64,000 bases of DNA, taken from assembly GCA_030427485.1 (NCBI GenBank), contig JAUICG010000023.1:18844-82843 (forward strand). Reading direction: 5' to 3'. This DNA is from Gammaproteobacteria bacterium (GTDB lineage: Bacteria; Pseudomonadota; Gammaproteobacteria; Pseudomonadales; Halieaceae). The notes beneath the pieces were generated by a model. That model was not told the DNA's origin. It ran no database searches and was given only the letters and a program-made list of their open reading frames with translations. Each line of letters begins with the position of its first letter. The stretch's first letter is position 1. Shown here piece by piece: positions 43,847 to 52,799 of this stretch. Made by a program: the position numbers and the translations under genes.

Positions 43847-45055
43847 TCATTTTTTTATCCGCTGAAAGGCGCCGATCGCACGATCCAGCAATCGGGGAGA
43901 ACCACCCTCCCGGAGCCTTGCCTCCTCCTTCATCTGTCGCTCCGCTTTCACCTTCAGTCTTCGCTGCCTCTCTTCCTCCCTCATCTTTTCCTTCAATTGC
44001 TCAACCTGCCGCTTCTTCCGCCTCTTCTTCTGACGCTCGAGTTTCTCAGCCTCACGTTTCGCCTGTCTCTCCCTTTGGCGTTCCTCCTGCCGCTCCTTCT
44101 TCGCCCGCTCCCGCTCCTCCTGCTTCTCTTTCTCCTTCATGGCATCCAGTTCCTGGAAGATGCCATCGAACTTCTCGGCGGGCATAGTGTCCAGGATTTC
44201 CCCTTCATAATGGGGATACGAAAACTTCTGCCCATCGGTGAGCAGGTTATCCTCCACCCAACGATTTGATTCGGCATACTGTGCGCGTACCGCCTCTGTA
44301 ATCGCGAGGGGAATCTCATACTTTGAACCATACGCCTTGCTCAGTTTCCCCAGTCCGAAATACACCGTGCCATTGTTGGGAAGGTCGCGGGTGTTGTACT
44401 CGAGTTTAAAAGCAAGCATCTCGCGGCTCAGTGAAGGGTTCTCATCGCTGAGGAGTTGCAGGTTTTCAATGTCATCCCTGGTAAGCCCGAGAATTGCGAC
44501 GAGGAAATCCGTGACCGCGTCACCATCGGTCAGGCTGTCCCTGTCGAACAGGCGAATGAGAAAATCCTGCTTAAAAACGGCCTTCCACTTCTCCAGAAAA
44601 ACCTTGTAGTCCGTGGAGAACCCCTCCTGGTAAAATTTTTCTATGGAGCCGGTATAGCTGGTCGCGTGTACTTTCTGTAGGTAGGAAGACCTGAGATAAG
44701 CTGCCTGTTCTCGCAGATAGCATACCGGAACGACGTCGAAATCCCTGAAAAACGCGGCTACAGCGGCGGGGTTACAGCTCTGAAACTGTTCGCTGCTAAT
44801 GACTATATTTCTACAATTGGTCCGCCGGGCTTCGTCCTTCAGCGACTGGTACAATTCTGCCCGCACTTCCTCTGTGGCAGACGGATTTTTGCCGCCCAAT
44901 GCCTCGGCGATTTCGTGATGCGCGGCAACCCTGATACCCGTCGCCGGGTAATAGTAACCGGACTCCAGCAGTTTTTCCCTGTTGCGGTACAGCGTTTTCT
45001 GGATGGATGTAGTGCCGCATTTATGTCTGCCGATATGTAAAAACAATCTCTTCAT
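43847..45055 (-). CDS. Sulfotransferase with a long charged helical C-terminal tail
   Basis: About 402 residues. The N-terminal 300 residues form a PAPS-dependent sulfotransferase-like domain. The phosphosulfate loop is HKCGTTSIQ at residues 11-19, with VISSEQFQS and the 3'-phosphate-binding CYLREQAAYLRSSYLQK further on. From about residue 306 a stretch of nearly 80 residues consists almost only of Glu, Lys, Arg and Gln (KEKEKQEERERAKK type) without hydrophobic heptads. This predicts a single stable alpha-helix and not a coiled coil. The substrate is unknown. It is convergent with the aminotransferase. Confidence 0.88.
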   Translation of the reverse strand: MKRLFLHIGRHKCGTTSIQKTLYRNREKLLESGYYYPATGIRVAAHHEIAEALGGKNPSATEEVRAELYQSLKDEARRTNCRNIVISSEQFQSCNPAAVAAFFRDFDVVPVCYLREQAAYLRSSYLQKVHATSYTGSIEKFYQEGFSTDYKVFLEKWKAVFKQDFLIRLFDRDSLTDGDAVTDFLVAILGLTRDDIENLQLLSDENPSLSREMLAFKLEYNTRDLPNNGTVYFGLGKLSKAYGSKYEIPLAITEAVRAQYAESNRWVEDNLLTDGQKFSYPHYEGEILDTMPAEKFDGIFQELDAMKEKEKQEERERAKKERQEERQRERQAKREAEKLERQKKRRKKRQVEQLKEKMREEERQRRLKVKAERQMKEEARLREGGSPRLLDRAIGAFQRIKK

Positions 45056-45169
45056 ACGTCTATCAATTACCTTGAGATGCATCACATCGCGTGACAGGAA
45101 ATGTACCACAGCACAGTATTCTGCCCAAAGCCGCTGTGGTTGCAGATCCGGTCGCGGCCAGCCGAACGT

Positions 45170-46549
45170 TTACTGCGTTATTTCGACACCCAGGGCTTGC
45201 AGTCGGCGCTGGGTTTCTGCATCGGCCACACGAATGGCAACCGCCTGCTTGTAGATCATGACCGCATCATCGGCCCTGCCCACCTCTTCCAGTAAGGATC
45301 CCAGACGATTGTATACAAACGGGTTCCCCGCATTAAGCTCCAGAGCCTTGCAGTAGGCCGGTATCGCGGTATCCTCCCTTTCAATCTCACTCAGAATTTC
45401 GCCCAGCGCTATCAGTAGTTCCGCTGAGTCCAGCAGGCCGATAAGCTGGCTGTAGACGTCTGCCGCCTCTTCCAGTCTTCCCAGCGTCAGGAACAGGCGT
45501 CCCAGGCGCTCACGGCAATCCGGATTTTTCGGATCCACTGCGATAGCGGCATGGTAGCTGGCGATCGCCTCATCCCATTGCGCCAGTCGCTCCAGCACCT
45601 GGGCAAGATTGCAAAATGGCAGATACCAGTCCGCGTTCAGTTCAATCGCCAGCCGATAAGAGACTGCCGCTTCCTGCCAGCGCTTCAACTGCGACAATGC
45701 TCGCGCCTGGTGAAAGTGCGACCAGAATACCGTGGTATCAAGCTGGTTGGCGTGGTTGTAGGCGACCACGGCCTCTTCCCAGCGCTCCAACTCTATCAGG
45801 GCCTGTCCGAGGTGATAATGAGGCCAGAATCTATCCGGTTCCAATGCAATGGCTCGCTGACAGGCGGGCACCGCCTCCTCCCAGCGCTGCAGTTCAACCA
45901 GTGCTTTCCCTAACCCGAAATGTGGCCAGAACAGACCTGCATCGATGTCAATCGCCAGCCGGTAGGCGGTCACGGCCTCTTCCCAGCGTCGCAACTCCAA
46001 CAGGGCCTGCCCGAGGTGGTAGTGTGCCCAGTACACACCGGGGTCTATCTGAATCGCCAGTCGATACGCAGTGGCCGCCTCTTCCCATCGTTGCAACTCG
46101 GACAGGGCCCGCCCCAGGTGGTAGTGAGACCAGAACTTACCCGGGTCGATCCGGATTGCCTGTCGGTAGGCGGTAATCGCCTCTTCCCAGCGCCTCAATT
46201 CGGAGAGCGCCTGCCCAAGGTGGTAGTGCGACCAGAATTTGCCGCTATCGATCTGGATAGACTGCCGGTAGGCTGTTGTCGCTTCCTCCCAACGGCTCAG
46301 CTTCGACAGCGACTGCCCCAGGTGGTAATGGGGCCACAACTGGCTGGCGTCAATCCGGATCGCCTGTTCGTAGGCACCCGTCGACTCCTCCCAGCGGCTC
46401 AACTTCGACAGGCACTGGCCGAGATTATAATGCGACCAGAAGGACTGCGGGTCGGCCCCAAGCGCTTTGTCGTAGGCCACGGCTGCTTCCTCCCAGCACT
46501 CCTGCTTGAACAGCGTGTTTGCCGCCTCCTGAAGTTTGTCCTCGCCCAT
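45170..46549 (-). CDS. Tetratricopeptide-repeat protein
   Basis: About 459 residues made of about 13 TPRs. Units 2-9 are very alike, each starting RW[EQ]E and most ending HYHLGQAL-x-EL. No signal peptide or catalytic domain is present, so it is likely a cytoplasmic scaffold or adaptor. It is 64 nt downstream of an ND[YF]GEL gene in the same direction; the same two domains are fused in the protein encoded at about 39.6-42.1 kb. The ATG at 46549 starts in register with the first repeat. Confidence 0.87.
   Translation of the reverse strand: MGEDKLQEAANTLFKQECWEEAAVAYDKALGADPQSFWSHYNLGQCLSKLSRWEESTGAYEQAIRIDASQLWPHYHLGQSLSKLSRWEEATTAYRQSIQIDSGKFWSHYHLGQALSELRRWEEAITAYRQAIRIDPGKFWSHYHLGRALSELQRWEEAATAYRLAIQIDPGVYWAHYHLGQALLELRRWEEAVTAYRLAIDIDAGLFWPHFGLGKALVELQRWEEAVPACQRAIALEPDRFWPHYHLGQALIELERWEEAVVAYNHANQLDTTVFWSHFHQARALSQLKRWQEAAVSYRLAIELNADWYLPFCNLAQVLERLAQWDEAIASYHAAIAVDPKNPDCRERLGRLFLTLGRLEEAADVYSQLIGLLDSAELLIALGEILSEIEREDTAIPAYCKALELNAGNPFVYNRLGSLLEEVGRADDAVMIYKQAVAIRVADAETQRRLQALGVEITQ
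45479..46498 (-). repeat. Tandem 102-bp TPR repeats
   Basis: Ten consecutive 34-codon units. Adjacent units share long near-identical stretches of DNA, for example around the CTCTTCCCAGCG segment that encodes RWEEA in most units. This indicates recent expansion or gene conversion. Confidence 0.75.
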
Positions 46550-46613
46550 GCGTCCACTAATCTCGTCTAGTAAATGTGATCCAGTGCTCTTTGCTTGATC
46601 ATTGCCGGCAAAC

Positions 46614-47834
46614 TCACCTGCTATACAGATTCTGTATGACCTCTTCGGGAGATGGCAACGCTTCCAGGTTCGCGACGATTCTGGCCGTGTCTCTTCTGTA
46701 ATCCCCCGCCAGGTCGGCCAGGACATCGACATCCAGCTTTTTATGCTGGTTCAGGGAGGGCGGTGTCCAGTTCTGGTAATACCACCTGACCATCCGCTCG
46801 TGCATCGGCTTTACGTGCCGCGCCAGATGCCCCTCGTCAAACATGAACATCGGCAATCCGTTGATCACCCTGAGAAACGTCGAATACGACGCAAGGTTCC
46901 AGTAGAAAACATACTCGGCTTCCAGCAGCAGGGAACTGAACGCCTCATAGGCGCAAAAAGTCAACAGCCCCTTTCTGGCGGGGATTGGCACCCGGCTGCG
47001 CAATTTCTGTACGCATTCATCCGGCGCCAACAACACAGGACGCCTCCCCGCCTGTAGCACTTCCTGCATTTTGTTTGCCAGGATGTCGATGAACTTCGGC
47101 TCCCCGTAATAGGAAGTCTGCAGTTCATAGTCAACCGACCCGAGTATAAACAACCATTGCTTGTGCTCCTGCTCCGCGTCCGATCCCGCATTGCCTGATT
47201 CATCCTCAGCGCGAACCAGGCTGGGGTTAAAGAAGGCGATATTGTCTGTCGAAACTGCTATCGACTCGTCGTGCGGATCGGTGCGCGTGTAATACAGGTG
47301 TATCGTATCCTTGATGAGATCGGAGGCAGCGGTGAATTGTCTCAGGATGCGGATATTGCCAAACGTCGTACTGAGCCGATAGGCCCAGGATTGGTCCTTG
47401 AGTATCTCCGCGTCAAACAGGCGCAAAGACTCCGTTGCCGAAACATCGTCGGGATTCATCCGCGAGAAAATACCGAAGAACGGGTCGCTGGTAACGACTT
47501 TACAGCGCTTGCCGGAAAGAAACTGCATAAGGCTCGCCATGGCCTCGAGCGAGATTATCTGGTGAAGCGGCAGTATGTAGCCTGAGAAGAGGAAAACGAT
47601 ATCCGGTTCGGTCTCATCGACCGTTCGGACAATATCTTCGATTGATGCGTACTCACAGGCCTGACCGGGCAATGTGTTTCTATTCTTCGCGAAAAGGCGC
47701 GGAGGAAGCAGCAGCGTGGTCGAGTCCGCCAGTCCTCGTCCCTGCAGAAAATACATGGCGAGGCCAAGCTCACCGTAATCGTTGTTCAGGATAAACAACA
47801 AGCGGGGACTGCGGGTATTCAAGCTGCTAGCCAT
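46614..47834 (-). CDS. ND[YF]GEL-family protein, stand-alone form
   Basis: About 406 residues, the minimal form of the family. It opens LLFILNNDYGELGLAMYFL and contains LPGQACEYASIEDI, LFSGYILPLH, SDPFFGIF, WLFILGSVDYELQ, APDECVQKLR, EYVFYWNLASYSTFLR and FDEGHLARH. It lacks both TPR and LAFFQ parts and so defines the domain limits. Function is unknown; I infer a GT-B-like transferase. The ATG at 47834 is preferred to a GTG five codons earlier. The TPR gene follows downstream. Confidence 0.85.
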   Translation of the reverse strand: MASSLNTRSPRLLFILNNDYGELGLAMYFLQGRGLADSTTLLLPPRLFAKNRNTLPGQACEYASIEDIVRTVDETEPDIVFLFSGYILPLHQIISLEAMASLMQFLSGKRCKVVTSDPFFGIFSRMNPDDVSATESLRLFDAEILKDQSWAYRLSTTFGNIRILRQFTAASDLIKDTIHLYYTRTDPHDESIAVSTDNIAFFNPSLVRAEDESGNAGSDAEQEHKQWLFILGSVDYELQTSYYGEPKFIDILANKMQEVLQAGRRPVLLAPDECVQKLRSRVPIPARKGLLTFCAYEAFSSLLLEAEYVFYWNLASYSTFLRVINGLPMFMFDEGHLARHVKPMHERMVRWYYQNWTPPSLNQHKKLDVDVLADLAGDYRRDTARIVANLEALPSPEEVIQNLYSR

Positions 47835-48159
47835 AGTATTACGAATCACACATCCTGTCTCAATAAACCCCGGGGAGAGCCGACAACTTCAGACAAAAGT
47901 CCCGGCGTTATGTCCAGGTGACCTCTGAAAGGCTAGCATTGATTGAATTGGTCCATCAATAAAACCCGCACAGCAAGCGTCTAAACTGCCACAAAGATCA
48001 CATTCTCCGGGACAGTTTGAACGAGGTGACAAGAAAGGTTTTTCGTGACCCAAATCCAATTGTCAGCACCTGGATTTGCATTGGAGATGGGTATTGTCTA
48101 AGTTTGGGCAGCGCAACCTTGTGACTCAGGTTTCGAACCAGACTTCAGGAGAACCCCGC
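47835..48159. other. Divergent intergenic region
   Basis: 325 bp between the ND[YF]GEL gene (minus) and a glycosyltransferase gene (plus). No gene is supported. It probably contains two promoters. A short near-palindrome AGGTGACCT occurs at about 47931-47939. Confidence 0.5.
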
Positions 48160-49617
48160 ATGATCGTTTCGATTGAGACACCTGTATTCAAAGGCAAGTG
48201 GCTGACACGGTGTATCGATTCGGTACTCACGCAGAGTTCAAACAACTGGGTATTTTCACTCGTCTGGGATGGCGGCGATGAGCAATCGCGTGAGATTCTG
48301 GAGGAGCTGGCGGCCAGAGAGCATCCGAATATCAGGGTCTATTTCGAGGAAAACCGTGGCATAGCCAACGCCAGGCATTTTCTCTCCGCGCGTTGCGAAG
48401 GCGACTACATATTACCTCTGGATGATGACGATGTCCTGGCGGCCGATGCCGTAGAAAAACTGCAGGCCTTCGCCGAGGCCCGTCCCTGGTGCAGTATGGT
48501 AAGGGGTCGGCGGAAATTCATCGATGAGGAGGGGCGCGTGGTAGACGAAGAGCCCTGGTTCCCCTTTGAACCGCGGCACTATCAGCACGGCATGGTCACC
48601 GATGTATTCAACCACTCCCAGCCCTACCTGATGAATCGGGCGATGTACGACAAGACAGCCGGCTGGGCGGGGTTCGAGGACTTTATGTTCGCAGGTGAAG
48701 ACTGCGACATCATACTGAAACTGGAAGAACTCGGCCCCATCGAGCTGATCGATGAAGTCCTGTATTACTATCGACTCAACCCGAACCGCGCCAGCGATAC
48801 CCTCGAGGTCCAAGGGGCCCATGAAATGTGGAGGCGCCTCGCGGACCTGAGCATTGCCCGCATCGGTTTACCATTGAAACGAACAAACGAGGTTCCACCC
48901 TACACGTATGAGCGGCTACCGCAACCGCGCCCCGATATCGCCATGATCGATTTTGTTATACCCGTCGCAGGTGAACTCGCGTCGTCCGAACACAGGATAC
49001 GGCATCAGGCGGTATTACAGGGTTACGGAATTGCTGACGACGCGATGCATTTTATTGCCGTGCAGGAGGGCGGCCTGGCAGCAAGCTTTAACGCGTGTTG
49101 CCGCCAGACCAGCCGACCGCTGATATGCCTCCTCGACGAAAGGACGAGGATTGAGGAACAGGACTTTTTTGACACAATGCTGGACACGCTGCATGAGCAG
49201 ACAGCGGACATCCTGGGCCCAAAAATCCTGGATGTGAACGGCTCAATCATTGCCGCCGCGCCCAGTTTTGATGCTGACCAACTCCCCGTCCCCGGAGGCC
49301 CGGTCGAAGCCGATGGGGAGCCGTTCAACGATACCGCTGATGCTCTATGGTTGCCCGCCCACCTGATGCTGCTCCGGCGCGAAGTGGTCAACGCGGTTGG
49401 TGGATTCGACGAGGCCTACGCATGCAGCGAGATTGCGAGCGCGGACTTTTGCCTGAAGGCGCGGCTCAGGGACTTCAGATGCCTGTATACCGGTGCGACC
49501 CTGGCGATCGGCGAGCATCACAGACCGTCTGGCGAACGCGGGAAAAGCATCGACAGGTATAACCAAAAATGGATCGACTATGCACACTTGTTCTGGGATA
49601 ACAAGCCTGCAGGGTGA
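48160..49617 (+). CDS. Glycosyltransferase family 2 with a second GT2-like domain
   Basis: About 485 residues. The N-terminal domain is a GT-A glycosyltransferase: MIVSIETPVFKGKWLTRCIDS, the nucleotide site region and LDDDDVL as the metal-binding site, with AGEDCDIILKL later. From about residue 265 a second, weaker GT2-like unit follows (IDFVIPVAGEL, LLDERTRI where DxD is expected, and AVGGFDEAYACSEIASADFCLKAR). The second unit may be catalytically weak or serve acceptor binding. AGGAG lies 8 nt before the ATG. It is the first of four plus-strand genes. Confidence 0.9.
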   Translation: MIVSIETPVFKGKWLTRCIDSVLTQSSNNWVFSLVWDGGDEQSREILEELAAREHPNIRVYFEENRGIANARHFLSARCEGDYILPLDDDDVLAADAVEKLQAFAEARPWCSMVRGRRKFIDEEGRVVDEEPWFPFEPRHYQHGMVTDVFNHSQPYLMNRAMYDKTAGWAGFEDFMFAGEDCDIILKLEELGPIELIDEVLYYYRLNPNRASDTLEVQGAHEMWRRLADLSIARIGLPLKRTNEVPPYTYERLPQPRPDIAMIDFVIPVAGELASSEHRIRHQAVLQGYGIADDAMHFIAVQEGGLAASFNACCRQTSRPLICLLDERTRIEEQDFFDTMLDTLHEQTADILGPKILDVNGSIIAAAPSFDADQLPVPGGPVEADGEPFNDTADALWLPAHLMLLRREVVNAVGGFDEAYACSEIASADFCLKARLRDFRCLYTGATLAIGEHHRPSGERGKSIDRYNQKWIDYAHLFWDNKPAG

Positions 49618-49675
49618 TGCCGTTGGCGGACATCGCCGCGGATCGGTCGCGATTCCGGCAGGAGCATAACGGCGA

Positions 49676-50629
49676 ATGCTCATAAAATCACTGGGGAATG
49701 TTCTCCTGGTCGCTGCTGCGGTGCTGCTTCCGCTGCTGGCGTTTGAAGCCGCTTACAGAGTGTTCAGGCTGGACTACACGTTTCAAGCGGGCCAGGAACT
49801 GAAGTGGTTACGGAGCACCAGTGATTTTTTCGTTGTCGATCCGGACTTCGGCTTTCGTCCCCGGCTGGATACAGGGGCCTACGACAAATTTGGCACAGCG
49901 CACAACCAGTACGGGATCGAAAAAACCGAAGGGGTAAAGCGGCTGCTGTTCATAGGGGATTCGGTAACCGCGCGAGGAAAAATTGTCACGGCTTTGCGCC
50001 GGCAATACGGCGATGAGAATTTTGAATACTGGAATGCGGGCGTAGAGTCGTTCAATACCATCCAGGAGTTTCATTTCCTGGAACAATACAACCTGAAGAT
50101 CAATCCTGACCATGTAATCCTCAGTTTCCACCTGAACGACTACGAAACCACGCCGGTGGTATTTTACCAGGGGGATGAAATGCGGGTTTACGCGCCTGAC
50201 ACGCGACTGGAAAACTCCCACCCCTGGTTGTTGCAGAACAGCTATATTTACCGACTTTTTCTCAATGCGACCTCCAACAGGAATGAACAGGCACTGGCTG
50301 CCGCCAGGCAGGATATCTTTCGCGAAGTGCACGAGCACCTGGACAAGATGCAGCAGCTGCTCGCCCGCAGGGATATTCAGTTTACCGTGGTGGTGCTACC
50401 CTATTTCAAACCCTACAGGAAATGGAAAGCAGAAGAGAAGGAACGACGGGAATCCACCCTGGTCGCGCTGGAAGAACTGGGCATTACCCATTTCGATCTG
50501 TTGGCACTGTCCGAGGAAGCGCACCGGGACGGCGTCAACACGCAACAGCGTAAAGGAGATACCTGGCACCCCAGCGAGGATATCGCTGACATCTTCGCGT
50601 CACATTTGTACGAGCAGGACATATTCTGA
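49676..50629 (+). CDS. Membrane-anchored SGNH-hydrolase-like protein
   Basis: 317 residues. One N-terminal hydrophobic segment (about residues 7-25) suggests an inner-membrane anchor with the rest in the periplasm. The SGNH block I motif is LLFIGDSVTARG, with an Asn/His region FHLNDYE and a C-terminal DTWHPSEDIADIFASHL that supplies the Asp-x-x-His pair. Such proteins often acetylate or deacetylate exported polysaccharides (compare AlgX/AlgJ-like proteins). It precedes an acyltransferase that has its own SGNH domain. Confidence 0.85.
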   Translation: MLIKSLGNVLLVAAAVLLPLLAFEAAYRVFRLDYTFQAGQELKWLRSTSDFFVVDPDFGFRPRLDTGAYDKFGTAHNQYGIEKTEGVKRLLFIGDSVTARGKIVTALRRQYGDENFEYWNAGVESFNTIQEFHFLEQYNLKINPDHVILSFHLNDYETTPVVFYQGDEMRVYAPDTRLENSHPWLLQNSYIYRLFLNATSNRNEQALAAARQDIFREVHEHLDKMQQLLARRDIQFTVVVLPYFKPYRKWKAEEKERRESTLVALEELGITHFDLLALSEEAHRDGVNTQQRKGDTWHPSEDIADIFASHLYEQDIF

Positions 50630-50828
50630 ACATGCCTCGCCTGCGAGAACTACAAACAGGCAAAATACTCCCCTCCCCATCGCATGGACTTCTTCTGTAG
50701 CCGCGGGGTGTGGATAAGCCCATATTTTGTGCTGTGCGTCATACCTGCGGGACAATCTGCTCGCAAGCGGTTCAGCGTCAGCCGTATACTTGCCGGATAG
50801 CTGCCTTCTAGCGGGATTTCGTTCATCT

Positions 50829-52787
50829 ATGCAGTACCGACCTCACATCGACGGATTGCGTGCCCTGGCCGTATTGAGCGTGCTGTTTTTTCACCTGGGA
50901 TTTCCCGCTTTTAGCGGAGGTTATGTCGGCGTAGACGTTTTTTTCGTCATCAGCGGCTTCCTGATCACCGGGCTGATCAGGACTGAAGTACTGAACACCG
51001 GGTCGTTCAGTTTCTCCAACTTCTATATGCGCCGCGCCCGGCGACTCGCACCCGCGCTTTTCTTTACCTTCGCCCTGTGTTTCGCGTTCGCGGTCGTGCA
51101 GTTTTCACCGAGCGACTTTGAACGCTTTTCCGGCGCGCTGGTACATGCTGTCGCCAGTCTGTCGAATTTCTATTTCTGGACCGAGAGTGGCTATTTTGAC
51201 ACAGCAGCCACGATCAAGCCCTTGCTTCACACCTGGTCACTCAGCGTCGAGGAACAGTTCTATCTCGTATGGCCGGCTACGCTGGTGTTCCTGCTCCTCA
51301 AGGCGCCGCGCTACTTTGTACCCATTGTGCTGATCCTCGGTGGACTGTTCAGCCTCTACCTGAATCTCGACTTCTATGAAGGCGACAGTGCCATCGTGCG
51401 GGACATCGCCCCTTCGATCAGCGGTTGGTTTGCCGACGGACCTGCGACCATATACTACCTGGCACCGTTTCGTGTCTTCGAATTCGCGATTGGCGCCGGC
51501 CTTGTCTTCCTCGACGGGCGGGCACCGAAAAACCGCATCATTGCCGAAATAGCCTCTTTGCTCGGGCTGGCGCTGATCGCCCTGGGTGTTTTTTACTACA
51601 CCGAGGGAACGCCATTTCCCTCAATATTCGCACTCCCGCCCTGCTTGGGCACGGCACTGCTGATCTATTTCGCGCCCGCTTCACGACTTTGCAACCTGGT
51701 ATTGAGTTACCGATGGCTGGTCAGGCTGGGCCTGACCAGCTACTCATTGTATCTGATCCACTGGCCCATCATTGTCTTTTACACGTATTACACGAAGACT
51801 GTACTGTCCCCCGGTGAGCAGTGGACCATTGTTGCAGTCTCGATTGCAGCGGCCGAGATGATGTACCGCTGGGTCGAAAAGCCGTTTCGATTCCGCCGCG
51901 GTGCAGAGAATCAGATGTCAGCCGGCGGCTTCGGCTTTGGTTGCGCGATGATCGCACTGGCATTCGCCGTTGTGGCCGCCGGCGGCTGGGCCAATCAGGG
52001 ATGGACCTGGCGTTTCGGCGGGGGCACGACGATTCTGGCCTTCGGCGACATCGGCAGGCTGCAGCGTGAGCGGGCCGATTTCCTGCTACAGCATCCTCCC
52101 GGAGAATTTTCCGGGCAGGAAGGCAAGCGGAAGCTCCTGGTGGTGGGTGACAGCCTCGGCAATGACCTCCTGATCAGCCTGGTGCAGAATCTCGGTGATG
52201 ATGCCGAGGTGCAAGCGGAAAGGTACAACCAGCTTTGCTACCAGATATTTCTTGAGGATTCACCTCCCGTAGATAAAACCTGCGCGGAGATCCTTGCCGG
52301 GCTCGAGAAGTCGACGAGACTGCATATGGCGGACGAGGTCTATATTGCGTTCAATATGGCTCCGAACTTCTGGGAGACAGAGTTCGTTCCCCTTGTCGAG
52401 TATGTCAAACGCCGCACCAGGCCGGGCACGCGCATCGTCCTGCTGGGTCGACGCCCCCAGTTTCCGGATTTGCATTCCATTGCGGTTTCGATGCTGTCCG
52501 ACGACAAATCTATTAAGGATATCGAGCAGCGAGCGAGGGAGATAGCCGGAGACCTGGCCCCCCTCGACACCCGGATGCAAGCCGCCGCCGAGCAACTGGA
52601 GATTGACTTCATATCTTCATTCGATATTATTTGCAGCGGTGATCGTTGCAAGTTTTTCACCGACAATGGATCACTACTGTTCTGGGACATGAGCCATTTC
52701 ACCGTGCCCGGAGCAACCTGGTTCGGATCCAGGGTTGTCGATCAGCTCGTAGAATCCCCAAAGAATGAAGCTAACTTGTTAGAATGA
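50829..52787 (+). CDS. Acyltransferase (AT3/OafA-like) with C-terminal SGNH domain
   Basis: About 652 residues. The N-terminal AT3 domain has the typical YRPHIDGLRALAVLSVLFFH and GGYVGVDVFFVISGFLIT motifs and about ten hydrophobic helices to residue 385. A periplasmic SGNH domain follows, with LLVVGDSLGND as block I and DMSHFTVPGA as the C-terminal Asp-x-x-His. Proteins of this type acetylate O-antigens, peptidoglycan or exopolysaccharide. The ATG at 50829 starts exactly at the family N-terminus; longer readings lack sense. The LAFFQ stand-alone gene follows 12 nt later. Confidence 0.93.
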   Translation: MQYRPHIDGLRALAVLSVLFFHLGFPAFSGGYVGVDVFFVISGFLITGLIRTEVLNTGSFSFSNFYMRRARRLAPALFFTFALCFAFAVVQFSPSDFERFSGALVHAVASLSNFYFWTESGYFDTAATIKPLLHTWSLSVEEQFYLVWPATLVFLLLKAPRYFVPIVLILGGLFSLYLNLDFYEGDSAIVRDIAPSISGWFADGPATIYYLAPFRVFEFAIGAGLVFLDGRAPKNRIIAEIASLLGLALIALGVFYYTEGTPFPSIFALPPCLGTALLIYFAPASRLCNLVLSYRWLVRLGLTSYSLYLIHWPIIVFYTYYTKTVLSPGEQWTIVAVSIAAAEMMYRWVEKPFRFRRGAENQMSAGGFGFGCAMIALAFAVVAAGGWANQGWTWRFGGGTTILAFGDIGRLQRERADFLLQHPPGEFSGQEGKRKLLVVGDSLGNDLLISLVQNLGDDAEVQAERYNQLCYQIFLEDSPPVDKTCAEILAGLEKSTRLHMADEVYIAFNMAPNFWETEFVPLVEYVKRRTRPGTRIVLLGRRPQFPDLHSIAVSMLSDDKSIKDIEQRAREIAGDLAPLDTRMQAAAEQLEIDFISSFDIICSGDRCKFFTDNGSLLFWDMSHFTVPGATWFGSRVVDQLVESPKNEANLLE

Positions 52788-52799
52788 GAGGGTAGTGAT

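Noticed and set aside
45170..46549. 102-bp spaced repeats as a CRISPR array
   Set aside because: The repeats are in frame, encode TPR units of 34 residues and have no constant repeat with unrelated spacers.
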